Assembly: GCA_045837725.1 (NCBI GenBank)
Contig: JBEWZL010000215.1
Span: forward strand, 186,001-250,000
Direction of reading: 5' to 3'
Origin: Vermamoeba vermiformis
Lineage: Eukaryota > Tubulinea > Echinamoebida
DNA length: 64,000 nt
Every line of letters begins with the position of its first letter. Position 1 is the stretch's first letter. Positions 45,601 to 57,918 of this stretch are shown in pieces. The notes under the pieces were generated by a model, which was given only the letters and a program-made list of their open reading frames with translations, had not been told where the DNA came from and did not search any database. Both the position numbers and the translations under genes were made by a program.

Positions 45601-47738
45601 CAACGAGTGTAATTGTAATTCTTTTCGACGGGATAGATTCTGAAAAAAAATTCTTAGAAAAATATGAAAAGGCATAGATTAGCTTTATACTTACTAAACT
45701 GTTCTACGTTGATATTTGACGGCAATTCTTCGTCAATACTTGTACGGTGCAAGTTGATGACTTCACCCTTTCTGCGCTTGGCTTGGATCCAAAGTTTGTT
45801 CAGGAAAGTAATAACTTTGGAGGTCTTCTTCAAGTGAATGAAATTGAACTAAAATATCATATTAGTCTCTTTCAATATTAATTATTCGTATAGTTTTTTC
45901 TTACGGAGTTGTCACGTGTCACTATTCTTAGCCCTGACGTAATGAAATGCATTGTTTTGTACTTTTTGATGGCAATAACTTCAGTGAACGGAATAATAAT
46001 CTATTATTATAGTTATTAATATAGCCTATAATAAGCTACATAATCGTGATTCCGTACCTTATTTTGTTTGCTGAAGTGATCGATAATGTTCGTGTTCCAA
46101 AAACTGATGTAATTGTCGGACAACAACAATTTGCCGTTGAAATCGAATGACTTGAACAAGGCGCAGTGATAAACAGCGTGCAAATGTTCCGTGCTCGCGA
46201 ACTTGAATTTGGACTTGAAGAGGTGTCTGTCATTGTCACTCACGACAAAAAAACTTGGCTCGACCGGGATCGGACCACTGTCAGTTTGAACATTGTTGTT
46301 GCTATTTGCGTCAGCAGTACTATCAATCTCGCCATTAGTGATAGTATTTTCTTTGGGCACCGAATCAGCATCTATTGAAAATCGGGCTTGGGAATGTTGG
46401 CGCGTGAAGATGTTCATGAATTTGAAGGGCTTTTTCGGAGCCTTTGCCCGATGTGTTTGTACTTGCTCTTTGATGAGCTTCTGGGCTATATTATTCTCGT
46501 CCATATGCAGGAATATTAACTAATAAGGCAATCGTTAGAAAGTGCTGTAAACTCACTGGATCGGAAGTTTTAAACCGAATTGGAAAAAATTTTAACTCCG
46601 CGAAATTATTAATAAATAGAAATAATATGCCTAGTAAATAGTAACTATAGTAGTCTTATTATAGCCATACCTCCTGATCATTGTCGAATTGAATGAATAT
46701 ACTTTTTGGGTATAAATACGAATCGCATATTTCTACGTCATTGACGCGCAAGTACGACAATGAAAAAGTCAATTGAACTAAAATATTGCCTTCTTGCGTC
46801 GAAGTAATGGAATCTGAAGGGCTTTGAGCCACGGCAATTTTGTGCTTGATAAGGTGGACCCAAGTATCGACTTCTTTCTCTGAGTCCAAAGAAATAAAGT
46901 AATTCCGCTTGCTTGTAGTCAATGAAATTGAGTTTTCGCGTAATGAGACAGTTTGATCGGTCTAAATTAGGAAGGTGAGCGAATCATTGCAATAATTGAT
47001 TGAGATCCATTTAGCTTACTTTCTCGACGCTAAACACATCGCACCATGGAATTACAGTCGATACTTTATACACATTCTATGATAAGAACAAAAAATTAGT
47101 CACGGGATCGCGGATTTGATTCCGTAAAACTCGGACTTACTTCTTTGTGGCTAGCGATAGACAAATGATCATTATTAGCGATAATAAAATGTCTCTTCCA
47201 TTTTTTCCCGGCCCTTCCGATATCCGCGTAGCCTTCTAGAAGCCTATTGCTCTTGAAAACACGGGATGAGATCCGCCCTATTCGCATAAAATGAAACTTT
47301 CAGACCTACCTCTAGCTTGGAGGGATCTTGTACAAAGCACAAATGATGCTCAAATATCACTAGATGCCCTAGTTGCTGATGTTTCTGAGGAGTTTGATAC
47401 GTACAAAGGAAATCTGAACCAGAATGAATAATTCGGCAAAAAATAGCATCTAATTGCAGCATTCGTACCATTTAAATATTTTTCGTCCAATGAATAATTG
47501 AAGTGAGTCCTTATTTTCTGAATATTTGCTGGATCCGAAACTTTTTCCGGCATTTTGTCAGCCTCGAATTCAACCATCGAAACCGACTCATGATCGGAAA
47601 TAGCATCACTTGTTGATTCTATTGTCGATGTCGTTGTCTCATTTTGAGCTTTTAATACGGTCAGATGCGTTCGATCGGATCAAGCGGAAGGGATTGAAAC
47701 TTACCAATTGAGACTAAATAAGTCGATAGGTCACCCAT
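42622..47738 (-). CDS. Sterol 3-beta-glucosyltransferase (Atg26/UGT51-like) with two extra C-terminal domains, 1311 aa
   Basis: Transfers glucose from UDP-glucose to membrane sterols. Twenty exons splice in frame: 47738-47705, 47648-47469, 47413-47310, 47251-47141, 47076-47020, 46961-46671, 46519-46058, 46000-45905, 45848-45695, 45639-45298, 45236-45145, 45094-44820, 44762-44605, 44547-44351, 44295-44094, 44030-43823, 43771-43424, 43369-43246, 43189-43064, 42996-42622. Order: GRAM (about 60-106, [13 protein letters not shown]), PH (about 112-225, [18 protein letters not shown]), second GRAM (about 340-470), GT-B catalytic unit (GTRGDVQP at 510-517; [17 protein letters not shown] from 819). 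Two related sandwich-like domains follow (about 925-1100 and 1146-1280). The exon 11/12 intron is GC-AG; without it the frame breaks. The last three exons could be misread as a separate gene, but a 55-nt intron with TACTAAC joins them. Confidence 0.9.
43012..43023. promoter_or_regulatory. 12-bp palindrome TGACACGTGTCA, copy 3
   Basis: Same palindrome, in the last intron of the sterol glucosyltransferase gene. A close variant (TGTCACGTGTCA) is at about 45262 in another intron of that gene. Confidence 0.4.
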
Positions 47739-47989
47739 GATGATATGTGGTCACTCTATTTACACAAGATTGAAATGACTCCACAAATTTTCCACCTGAC
47801 ACTTCACGAATGTTTTCGAGTTTTCGCTTCTTTTTTGCGTGATTGTTTTTGCGCAAACGAATTAACCGAATATTAAAAGTTGATTAAAGTCTCTATTCTG
47901 GTCCAGGGCCTCCCTTTTAAGAAATGTGAGTTTGCTTGAAAAAACGTATTTTATTTTACAACCGCTACTGTCAACAAAGACTTAATATA

Positions 47990-48907
47990 ATGGAACCAGA
48001 TAAAGATAGCGGTAAAAACCTTTCAGTTCGGGTGCGGATAATAAAAGGTGTAATTGCGGTGTATAGAGAATGGAAGGCGGGGGAGCCATTTCAACGAAGG
48101 TACGCCTCTGCAGCAATTTTTAATGGCTGAAAAAATGTGAAATATATGTGTGTAATATGGTACAATGTCTAGACATTGAATTATTTAATTTTAAAAAATT
48201 CTATTCAAATTCAAATAATTCAATTTAATCCAGCTCCTACGTTGTGGTTCAATACGGCGACTTGACGAAGAAAACTACAAGAAAATATCGCACCACCTTT
48301 CCTAACTGGGATCAAACTCTATCGTTCGATTTAACGCCCATTCGAAAACTCAAGATCACAATGTTTTTCCAAGACGCTCCCGTAAGAAAATACTTATATG
48401 ATTAAGTAGTATTGACATAGTTATTAGGGCAAAGAAAAACGGGTCAGCAAGATTAAGCAAAAATTTGATGTCAAAGGGCAACAAGAAATAACTTACACAA
48501 AAGATATGCTTACTTATTCAATCCAAGTCGCACCCGCACCAAAAATTACCCCACAACCAACAATACCTTCCCCCACTCCTAAACATAAGGACTTTGAGTG
48601 GGACGAGGAAGACATCAGTGACGAACTTCCTGAAGATCCACCAGCCCAAAGTGACCCACCTCAAAGCGATCCAGAACCAGCACCAAGGTACCAAGTAGTT
48701 CAAAGAGTATTTGAAGCAGTACAGCCCGCCACTCCCGGTGCCTTGCTCGATTCACTGGTGAAAACACTGGTAGAAATACAACGTACCAAGCCTCACAGGT
48801 GCGAAGACGCTCTTGGCGAAATTTGTTTATATGGTATTTTCTATTTAATTGCCGTAGTTTGTATAATATTTATGGTTATATTTGTCCTAGTAACACGGAT
48901 GTTTTAA
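47990..48907 (+). CDS. C2-domain tail-anchored membrane protein, 245 aa
   Basis: Exons 47990-48099, 48234-48381 and 48428-48907 join in frame. The N-terminal 110 residues read as a C2-type sandwich: LSVRVRIIKGVIAV, SSYVVVQYGDLTKKTTRKYR, TTFPNWDQTLSFDL and LKITMFFQDAP. The clustered aspartates that bind calcium are mostly missing, so binding may be Ca-independent. A proline-rich acidic linker (SDPPQSDPEPAPR) precedes a hydrophobic tail (residues about 219-243, YGIFYLIAVVCIIFMVIFVL) that would anchor it with the C2 domain facing the cytosol. Specific family not recognised. Confidence 0.72.
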
Positions 48908-48977
48908 TTGAATTTCATGTTGTAATCGTTTGTAAATAAAAATCAAACTTTGAAATAATTCGAAACTCCGATTTTAT

Positions 48978-51475
48978 TTAATTTAGCTTAAGAACGGTAA
49001 TAACACCTTCATATTTAGCTAGCTTACCAATAATAGGGTTCTTGATATTAACTTCAACGTGCCACGAGTCCTTTGAGCCGTCAACGCAGATCGTGCTCCC
49101 TGACGGATCTATGGACAGAAATCTCGGCAGCGGAATCATATTGAATAGCCACATCTTCTTGAACACGTGCTCGAATCCAACGATATTATGATTCTTATCA
49201 AATACGGGCTTAAACTGAAAGCCAAAGCTGAAAATTCCGAACCGTTCTAGCACGAGGCCACTCTTCGTGTCCCACTTAGAAATCAAGGGTTTGCCATCAA
49301 AAGTCCGATGCCAGACATTACCACGTGTATTTACGAGCACTTCTGCGTTCTCGTTGGCCTTTGGTAGCCCGCCTAATGTTGCAAACAAATTGCCTAAGAA
49401 TTTGCCGCGCGTTACTTTAAAATTTCCTTTAGCCACACCGCCAGTCGTATGGTACTTGTAGATATGTTCCGGCAACTGCTTGCCAAGCTCGCCAATACCA
49501 TAGTCAAAAAATCCAAGCGACTCGCCTTCCCTGACCAGATGCGTGTACGTCGAGTAATTCATCGTTCGCCAGAACTGTTCAAGTTCTTCGTACTTTACGG
49601 TACCTAAGCATGGATACGCACCAGTAGTAACTTCGTTTCTATTTTGAGCTAATTTGTTGGCTAGAATAGTTGCTGGAATGACTGGATTGTTCGGACCATC
49701 GCCAACCGCGATCAGGTACCAATCAGCTGTCTGAGGCACGCCGGACTTGTCCTTGCCTTTAATGGTGACCTTCATGACACCTTCATCAAGCAACGAATAT
49801 TAGTTTTAGAAAATAAATAAAAATCTCTCGCTATCCGCTTCCGATCCCAAGCCGCCAAAAAAAAAATTCATTACGCCGACAAATGGCTACGATCCGAAAG
49901 TTGAGCAATAGGGCAAAAAAGCAAAAAGTAAAGAGCACAACACCTCCGATTCCCAGGTAGTCTCCTACCCCAGTACTAAGAAGGCCTGAACAAGCTTAAC
50001 TTCGCTGATCGGACGGGAAGCGGTGCATTCTTGTTAGTGTGGTCGTGCCCGAGAGCGACTGCAACATCGTGTTCTGAGTTGGGGTTTGGGTTGTTTGTTT
50101 TTTTGGGTGGGGGGGTCACTACTTGCGAGCACTAAATTAAGTGTTTTTTTGGCGGTTCTGGACGCGGATGTAGGAAGCAAGATCGGGTTGAGCAAGATCC
50201 GCTTTGAAAAATTGAAGCTTACCTTCTTCTCCTCCAAAAAGGGCAAAGAACCGTCGCAGAGGTTCAAATGCAATATTACCGAGCTTGCCCCACGCAGAAA
50301 ATATATTGTTTTTTGTCAGCCAGCCCATCCAAGTCATGCCGAGCTGTTGGACTTTCAATTCAACTCCTAATGATAGAACATTAACCTAATGCCCAATAAT
50401 ATAATACTGGGAACCCGCTTCTTACCAGCCTTAAATTCCATTGTTTTGAGCGAGGGATATTTTTGCGGTAAGAGCGTCAGATCTGGCACGTTAAAATCGC
50501 TGACCAAACGGCTCGTATGTAAGCCTATATAGGTCTGTAGCTTTGAATTTAAATAGCCATGCGTTGTCTTCCACTCGCCATTTTTAAGGACCTGTGCAGA
50601 GTTGTTAAAAACCGCGTACTTTCATCTAGTGAGCTACCTTAAATGGCTTTCCACAATATAATGGCGAAGACTCTATAGTGGCCTTGCCGTTGGGTATTGT
50701 TGCGCTACCAGCATTTAATGAACACCTTTGAGGACCGTTAGAAAACCTCGTGCCTGTTAATAACATCCACCTCGCCATCTAGACTTACTCGATCGATTCC
50801 ATTTCACTGAAGTGCTTAGTCAAATGTTCTACGACTGCAGAGGATATTCCTGGTACAGTTGAAGCGCCAGCTATAACAGCAACGTTACTCTTCTTGGCCT
50901 GCTCATCCAGACTGTAAATTCCGCTTACAAATTCTCTATAACGAGATATTATTAGTACTAAACTATTAATCATATATTAATGCTTACCGATCGTCAGCAA
51001 GGTCAATATAGTTAGTTCCATTCTGAATACAACTGCGCGCCACTGAATATTGCCGTTGCGTTTGATTATCAAAGGGACCACTCGTGTGAATGAGAGTATT
51101 GATGCTATGCTCTTTTAAAAACACTTCGAATTTTTCCTTGTCTTTGTAATCAACAGCAAAAGTTTCGTAAGTGACATCCGGATAGGCCGTCTTAAGTTGA
51201 GTGTGTAGATCCGCTGCTTTATTTTTATCTCTGCCTAGAATAATTATTTCTAATTTTGGTGCGTCTTTATCAGTGGCTGGATGATTTATTCGCTGCTGGT
51301 TTGACTTGGCAAGCAGATTGCATAACCGAGTTCCAAAGTTGCCGTAGCCTCCAATAACTGCCACTCGATGTTTGGGTGCCAGTGTAGAATATAGCATAGA
51401 TTGGCGTGGCTTAGAGGCTCCAAGCACGAGTCGCTTGTGAGCACGCGTGAGTGCGCGACATCCGCTCGTGAGCAT
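48978..51475 (-). CDS. Saccharopine dehydrogenase-like oxidoreductase with DUF4166-like C-terminus, 618 aa
   Basis: Six exons (51475-50988, 50935-50789, 50746-50638, 50591-50426, 50366-50223, 49780-48978) join in frame. The NAD(P)-binding start is VAVIGGYGNFGTRLCNLL (GxxGxxG at residues 42-48), then HTSGPF and the NYIDLADDREFVSG block of the family. The first 30 residues are basic with Ser/Arg and could target mitochondria. The last exon (about 267 aa) covers the DUF4166-like region seen in this family (GNVWHRTFDGK, FGFQFKPVFD). Substrate is unknown; it is not the lysine-pathway enzyme by layout. The last intron (49781-50222, 442 nt) carries a 5S rRNA gene on the same strand. The exon 3 acceptor (ACGAG) is chosen by frame. 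Confidence 0.84.
49931..50050 (-). rRNA. 5S ribosomal RNA, nested in an intron
   Basis: About 120 nt on the minus strand match 5S rRNA. Helix I pairs GGGCACGAC at the 5' end with GTTGTGCTC at the 3' end. The internal control region is present: AGCGAAGTTAAGCTTGTTC (box A region), then TTAGTACTGGGGTAGGAGAC and TACCTGGGAATC (box C region). Short T runs follow, ending in a run of six T (about 49915-49920), as for RNA polymerase III termination. It sits inside the last intron of the saccharopine-dehydrogenase-like gene, same strand. Ends are accurate to a few nucleotides. Confidence 0.95.
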
Positions 51476-51719
51476 GATTGTACAATGATTAGTTCGAACC
51501 TCAACTATCTCAATGTAGGTGTCATTTTGTTACAGACTTCAATTGAATTGCATGTACCTCAGTTGGTGAGTTCAATAGTGATTCGCTTCTTCTGCGATAA
51601 TTCCCTGTTTTAGCGCTTAAAAAAACGGTAAGAAAATCTCTCAACCTCAGTTTCCTACGCGAACATCATACACAACTCCGTCCGTACTAGACAAAACTAT
51701 TGAAATCAACACCGTCAAT

Positions 51720-53256
51720 ATGCAATCAAACCTTGAAGCATCAACACTTACCACCTCTGCTGAACCCAGATTGAACGTCCAAGAGACGAACAACGCTGGT
51801 GAAGACCCGCAGTATCTTTGGCGTGCCTAATAGTACAATTACTACGCAAGGTGTGTACTCACAAGGCGGGTTCAACTACGACCATTTGATCCAGCAATTT
51901 GGTGCGACGAAATTACAGCCAGATTTGATTCAAAAAATCCAAAAAATTCTCGATGATAAGGGCAAGAACATAAAGATGCACCCTTTCTTGAAAAGAGGAT
52001 TATTCGTGTCACACAGAGTAAGATCTGATTCTGATACTTCTAAATCTGACTAACTAGCTCACTGTTAATTTGCAGGATCTTGATGTATTAGTCAACGAAT
52101 ATGAGTCAGGCGAACCCTTCTATTTGTACACGGGTAGAGGTCCTAGTGGCGGATTGCATCTTGGTCACCTCATGCCTTTCACTATCACTCGCTTCTTACA
52201 GCAAGGTAAGGACTATTTATTTCGTGCACTCGAGTATTAATATTGAATAACACCTATTTCTATTAGCGTTTGATGTGCCTGTTGTCATACAACTCACTGA
52301 CGATGAAAAGTTTTTGCACCGCGATCTTGATCTCGACGAAATCCGAGTTCTGCTTCGAGGTAATATTGGCTTCATTGTTAAATATACATTTCAGCACGAA
52401 GTTAACATCGTTCGTTGTCCAGAGAATTGCAAAGACATCATTGCTTGCGGATTTGACCTCGAGAAGACTTTCATCTTTTCGAACTTTGATTACATGGGCA
52501 CCCTCTATCCTAATGTTGTTAAAATTCAAAAGCTTATTACAAATAATCAAGTTCGTGGCATATTTGGTGTTACTCGTAAGTAATCTAAACCAAATCTAGT
52601 TTCGACTTTTGCTAACGCCAGATTTAGCTTCAAGCAACATCGGACAAACGTCTTTTCCTGCTATTCAGGCTGCACCTTCGTTCTTTAGTTCATTCCCCGA
52701 AGTATTATCGCGTGCACCAGGCCTAGCTCGCTGTCTCATTCCTTGCGGTTTGGATCAAGATCCATACTTCAGAATGACGCGAGATATTGTGCCTCGCCTT
52801 AATAGCCATAATAAGAAAGAGGTGTTCTTGAAGCCAGCTATACTTCACGGCACGTTCTTGCCATCTTTGGAAGGCATTGAAGAGAAGATGAGCGCGAGCA
52901 AACCAGATTCGGCAATTTTTTTGACCGATACGCCAGCGCAAGTGAAGAAAAAGGTCGCTAGAGCAGCTTCTGGAGGAAGAGCCGATAAGAAGGAGCACAT
53001 GCGCCTTGGAGCCGATTTGAAGGTGGATGTGCCGTTCCATTTCTGCAATTACTTCTTGGAAGACAATCAAGAGCTCGAACAAATTCGTCATGAATATGGC
53101 ACTGGTGTTATGATGAGTTCTCAAATCAAACAGAGAACTTGCAAGCTGATCGACACGCTTCTCGCCGAACATCAAGCTCGTCGTGCTTTGGTGACCGATG
53201 AGCTCGTGGATCAGTTCTTGAAAGTCAGACCATTGTCTTTCGGTCCTAGCAAGTAG
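51720..53256 (+). CDS. WARS1: Cytosolic tryptophanyl-tRNA synthetase, about 416 aa
   Basis: Charges tRNA-Trp with tryptophan (class Ic). Exons 51720-51798, 51851-52017, 52076-52205, 52267-52359, 52423-52575 and 52628-53256 join in frame. The HIGH equivalent is GLHLGHL at 108-114; the KMSKS equivalent is KMSAS at 294-298. [27 protein letters not shown] and [14 protein letters not shown] match the eukaryotic/archaeal type. There is no WHEP extension. Intron 4 (52360-52422) happens to be an open frame and could be misread as coding, but removing it restores the family spacing. The exon 6 acceptor could be six nucleotides earlier, adding two residues. Confidence 0.96.
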
Positions 53257-53430
53257 AAACAATGCTGCTATAGGCTACAAGTTATTTTCGCTTATTACGT
53301 GGTACCCGAAGTTATTAACGTACATTCAATAAATGGTCTTTCAGACACTGCGATGAGACAAGATACGACGCTAGCTGAATATGTAATATAGTCCTCATTA
53401 CGCTATCTAAAGAAGTCTCGTCAATGTGGT

Positions 53431-53502
53431 GGTACTTTTGACTTCTCGTACCAAGAATGCGACTCCACTGTACATATTCATGCAATAATCCCTACTGCAA
53501 AA
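53431..53502 (+). pseudogene. Relic fragment of the MRH-protein gene, inverted
   Basis: Plus-strand sequence encodes GTFDFSYQECDSTVH, matching GSFKFSYQECDANTV in the last exon of the MRH-domain gene about 0.4 kb away on the opposite strand. DNA similarity continues to the codons for CNSPFCN but in shifted frames. No gene structure surrounds it. It looks like a leftover of an inverted duplication. Confidence 0.55.
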
Positions 53503-53681
53503 GTATCCTAATCCTTTGATGGAGCCACGTTACGTGCCCTTTTTATTCTAAAACGATAGTACTATTTAAAATAAACGTTTATTATCCGACAAAGATAGTC
53601 AAGGGAACCTTTAATAATCCATTGAAACAATGATTTCCATTAAAATAGCAAACTAAACACCGATTTTCAGGCAACAACATA

Positions 53682-55048
53682 TTAGTTTATTAAGGAGAAA
53701 AAAACTAAAACTAAATTCCCCGAAAGGAACAGCATTTTTTCGGCAGCCGACGCGTGTTTGTCGGATGCGCATTGATACTCGGTGCCGTTAGAGCAGGTAT
53801 TGGTCGGAGTTTTAGAGCTCAATGTACACTGGTTGCAAAATGGACTGTTGCACGAGTAGGTGTACACAGTGTTCGCATCGCATTCTTGGTACGAAAACTT
53901 GAAAGATCCGGAACAAAGGTTGGATTTGGTGTAGACCGCTGATTGAGGGCTAGGAGTAACAGAATAAGCGATAAAGTAAGTGATCATAATAAGAGTAATA
54001 GTATCATAAGCTTACTTACGTATCACAACTTTCTTTGGCGGAATTAAGCTGTTCGATCCAAGTACCAGATGGCAAGCGAACGGTATCATCGCAATCCGTA
54101 AATACATATCTATTTCCAAGCATTTGGCAACCAACTGTACAAGTTCTGGTGCTATTGACAGTGACCATGTACGCATCCGTTCCGTTACAACCAGAGCCGT
54201 AACCGAAATATTGAATAGTCACGTGATTCGCGTTACCGCATGAGATGTTGCCGTTGAAGTACGTGACAGGTGGTGTACCTGGTCCGTCAGGAGTAAATCC
54301 TGTCCACAAGATCTGGTTTGGATCGGGTACTAAAAACGAAGAATTAGTTTAGCTTGTCAAAAATTGAAATGGAATAGCCGCATACTATTGGTACTGCAAG
54401 TTAGAGTAATTATTGATGTCCTAGGGCCTGAAGGATTGCAAGTGCCGCAAACATCACCGTTTTGATACGTGATCCGAACACCAGCTCCGTTAGCTGCGTC
54501 GAACGTCAACAAGCAGCGATATAAATAATACTATAGGATTGCTCTTACTTAATCCAACAATTTGACCCGTCGTATAGCTGCCGTAACACTTGGCGTTTGT
54601 TGGCGCAGGACCCCACATCTGACAAACACCTGCCGTGATTTAAATTCGAAATTAAATCAATAAGGGTTACTATTTAACAATAAATACCTGCGGAATTGGG
54701 ACTGATACAAGCACCTGAACAAGGAGAAGGTAATGGTGCGCAAATGCTCATGTTGTAGGTGTATGTTTGCCCGTTGTTCGAATAAACGTATTGATATACC
54801 CTGATTTTACAAGTAATTATTAGAATTTTTATAGTGTTTGTTTCAAAAATTACTGGATTTGCTGAGTAAATAAAAAATTTTGAACATATCCTCGCACCAC
54901 AGCCTATTTACCTATAGGCAATATTGGAGATGTCGTATTTACTGCCATCAGGAGCAGTAACAAATGGACAGGAGTCTTGTTGACACGATCCAAGTTGGAT
55001 CAAACTAGCGGTTGCCAAATAAAACAAAATAATGGTAACTTTGTACAT
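53682..55048 (-). CDS. Secreted, probably GPI-anchored MRH (mannose-6-phosphate receptor homology) protein, 338 aa
   Basis: Six exons (55048-54912, 54800-54688, 54629-54549, 54493-54386, 54329-54020, 53949-53682) join in frame. Residues 1-22 are a signal peptide (KVTIILFYLATASLIQLGSC). The first half reads as an MRH fold: APDGSKYDISNIAYR, YTYNMSICAPLPSPC, VCQMWGP and VRITYQNGDVCG, with paired cysteines. The C-terminal half is a second Cys-rich region (SCGNANHVTIQYFGYGSGC; YQECDANTVYTYSC). The end, SAAEKMLFLSGNLVLVFFSL, looks like a GPI-attachment signal. MRH proteins recognise N-glycans or act in sorting; whether sugar-binding residues are kept is uncertain. A relic of its last exon lies downstream. 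Confidence 0.7.
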
Positions 55049-55315
55049 TTTTTTGGCTATTGTTGCTATTTAATAGTCCGCATTAGCAACAAATGTTGTG
55101 TCTGTCTAGAATTATTTTTTATCTAATTTTCCGCTGACATGTGTCGGTGTTGTGTGCTACTGCTAGTCACTGTAACATATCGTTGTGACTTAATTAAGAG
55201 ATCTTTTCTTTGGTTAATGAACTTAAACTCTAAATAAGGCGATTTCACGAGGAACGTCATTATTTTACAAATTTTGTACATGTTTGTTAGTGGAGTGGTG
55301 ATCCATTCATATCTG

Positions 55316-57756
55316 TTATTTTCGCGGCATCGACGGGTTATTAGGGTCTAAATATTAAACGTTAATACCAACGCCAAGTAAAAAATAAAAAGAGATCTAG
55401 ATCTGGATCTGTCGAATCCACTTACTATTGAACAAAAGCTGTTGTTGCGCAGCTTGTTGTTGCGACATGTTGTATTGTCGTTGTGCTTGAGCTGACATGT
55501 TATTACCATTAGCTGATGAACCGTGCAATTAAGATTAAGAAAAATTCAAAAATGCAGGCGTACCTTGATACATGTTCGGATTGGCCACTTGACCCATCAC
55601 TGGCGGCTGAACAGCAGGTTGATTGGTCTGTGCGATTGGAATGCCAATGCGAGGTTGGTTCGCTAGTACTTAATAAGCCAAAGCAAGGATATAAGTGTAT
55701 ATTGTAAGAGCTTACGGTTAGCACGGAGCTGCATGCGCATTTGGCCCTGGGCTTGAGCTGGGCCAGGACCTGCTTGTGGCACACCCATGTTTTGTGGCAT
55801 GGCTGGTTGATTGGGTCGTGTTCCCAACTGTATATTTTGATTGATTGGAATGCTAGCGGGCTGTAAAAATATTATGTTGTTAGTGCACTTGGAGCCATCA
55901 AATGTGTCAAAAGTGTCAAAGTGTCAATGGCATTGAATAGCACGTGACATAGCTAAAGGTGTCAGGTACTTACTTGTCCTGGTCGGTTCATGCCTGTGGG
56001 ATTAAATCCAGGAAAAGCAGCGGGATTTTTCATGACACCTGGCGTGACAGATTTGACACTTGCAGGGATCGCCACACGCGTCGCATTAGGCTGAGGACCT
56101 TTCGGCTGTGTTGGCATTTGAATGTACTGCGGTTGTTTCATCGGTCCACCTTGCGCGCCAGCAGCGGTCATGCCCTGGTACTGCGCGGTCATTTTCGGCG
56201 GCTGCACGAGTCTGTTGGCCGCAGCTGTTTGCGTGGGAATGCCGCCCTTGGCATTGGACATCACCATCATGCCTGCAGGCATCTTCGGGGGCTGATGTAA
56301 CATCGGGTTGCCCGTGCCAGGTGTCGGCATGCCAGTGTTCGGTTGCACGACGCCAGGGCCCATCAACGGCTTCTTGGGCCACGACGCGATTTGTCCTGGA
56401 TTGTTGGGGTCCATTTGCATTTGTGCCGTGGCCTGTTGTTGCATTTGTTGTCCGGCACCTGGGGTCATGTTGGGTGGTATCAACACTTTAGGCTGAATGT
56501 GCACCATGCCATTGGTCTGCTGACCACCGCCCATTGGTTGCATCGTCGGGTTCAACTGCGTGACACCACTGACAGGCGTGGCTTGAATCGTGGGCGGAAT
56601 GAGTGGTTGTGGCAATGACGCGGGTGTCGGGATCGGTTGCGGCTTAATTTCAGGCGCAAATCTGATTCCTAATTTGGTAATAATATAATTAATACGAATA
56701 TTTGCAGAATTTGAGCTAGTTTTTGGTAGAGATTATTGTTTTTTTGCTTCAATGTTCTTTGGATCTCGGATCGTACCTTCACCGTCATTAAGTAAAGCAT
56801 CTATAGTCAAAAGTGGTGAATTAATAGCAAGGTCTTCCAACAGACCCTGTGTTTTGGGTGATTTGGCGGGTTTTCCAGTGACAATTATCGACAGATCTTG
56901 CGGCTGTTGCAATGCCTTTTTAAACTTGTCTTTATCTTTGTCGCGTAATTCGACGAATGTTTCTTCTAGGGCCTCGCAAAGTAACTGATAATTTTCAATT
57001 TTTTGCTGCAAATATAAATTACAGTTAGAAATTGGGTTGCAAAAAGTGAGCGGATCCAAAAATAAAAAATTATTCGTTCTATTAGAATGTACCTCTAATT
57101 CTACAGTATCTTCTTCTTGTTCTTTCATATCAACATAATAATTCTCGATAATTTCTTTTTCCTCGATTTCCATATCGGGTTCTAATTTCGTGCGAAACAG
57201 ATCCGGAACTAAAAATCATCAAAAAATTAGTATAAATCATGATAATTATTATAGTTAAGTTATATTATGCTTACTCAGCATAGGATCGATGCCTTGAATA
57301 TTTAGAGGCACCATTCCGATTTTTCCTAACTCTTGGCCCAATTCTTCTTGCAATGTCGCGTATTGCGTTGCGAGTACTGTAAATTGGCCTAATAAATCGG
57401 GCCTATAATACAATAATTATTAATATATTAATACTAACATTAGATTTCTTTAGCTAAAGAAAAGTTGCAATAATTTCTTTGGCTCGATCGAGCGAACTTT
57501 GTCCAAAAATTATAGTTTAATGCGTACTCAGCTGGAAAATATTTTGCAAATTATTTATAAAAAGAAGTTATTAGGCATACCATCGTTCTGGATTATCGAT
57601 CTCTGTTTTATTTAATCGAACAATTAAGTCCTCTGCTCTTGTCTTAATTAAAGACAGAGTCATTTTGAGCTGTTCAGTCATTTGCGCCTAATTCAAAAAT
57701 TAAATAATTAATTTAAATGAAATAATTAGATCTATTCATCAATGTGGGCTTACCAT
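55316..57756 (-). CDS. MED8: Mediator complex subunit 8-like protein, 546 aa
   Basis: Part of the Mediator head, linking activators to RNA polymerase II. Ten exons: 57756-57754, 57687-57581, 57402-57275, 57208-57093, 57005-56777, 56668-55974, 55860-55716, 55662-55564, 55512-55426, 55347-55316. The N-terminal helical region (MTLSLIKTRAEDLIVRLNKT; WPDLLGQFTVLATQYATLQE) and the conserved VPDLFRTKLEPDMEIEEKEI block (IPDLFRTK here) match MED8, followed by a coiled segment. About 330 C-terminal residues are Pro/Gln/Met-rich, longer than in most MED8 proteins. Exon 1 appears to hold only the start ATG, directly before a GTAAGC donor; the next in-frame ATG is at residue 4. Confidence 0.82.
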
Positions 57757-57918
57757 GGCTTAAATTTATATTTACAACGCCAATATTGAGTAAAATAATA
57801 ATATAATTAACAAAAGCTATTGTGGTGTTCGAGGGCCAAAATTGAGCACAAAAAAGTCTAACTCTTTTTTTTGCATTTATAATTTTTCGATCCACATCCG
57901 ACACAAGCACTACCTAAA

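Noticed and set aside
52360-52422. Continuous coding through 52360-52422 in WARS
   Set aside because: It is open, but adds 21 residues in a place where the family has none. Splicing GTAATA...GTCCAG restores the normal spacing.
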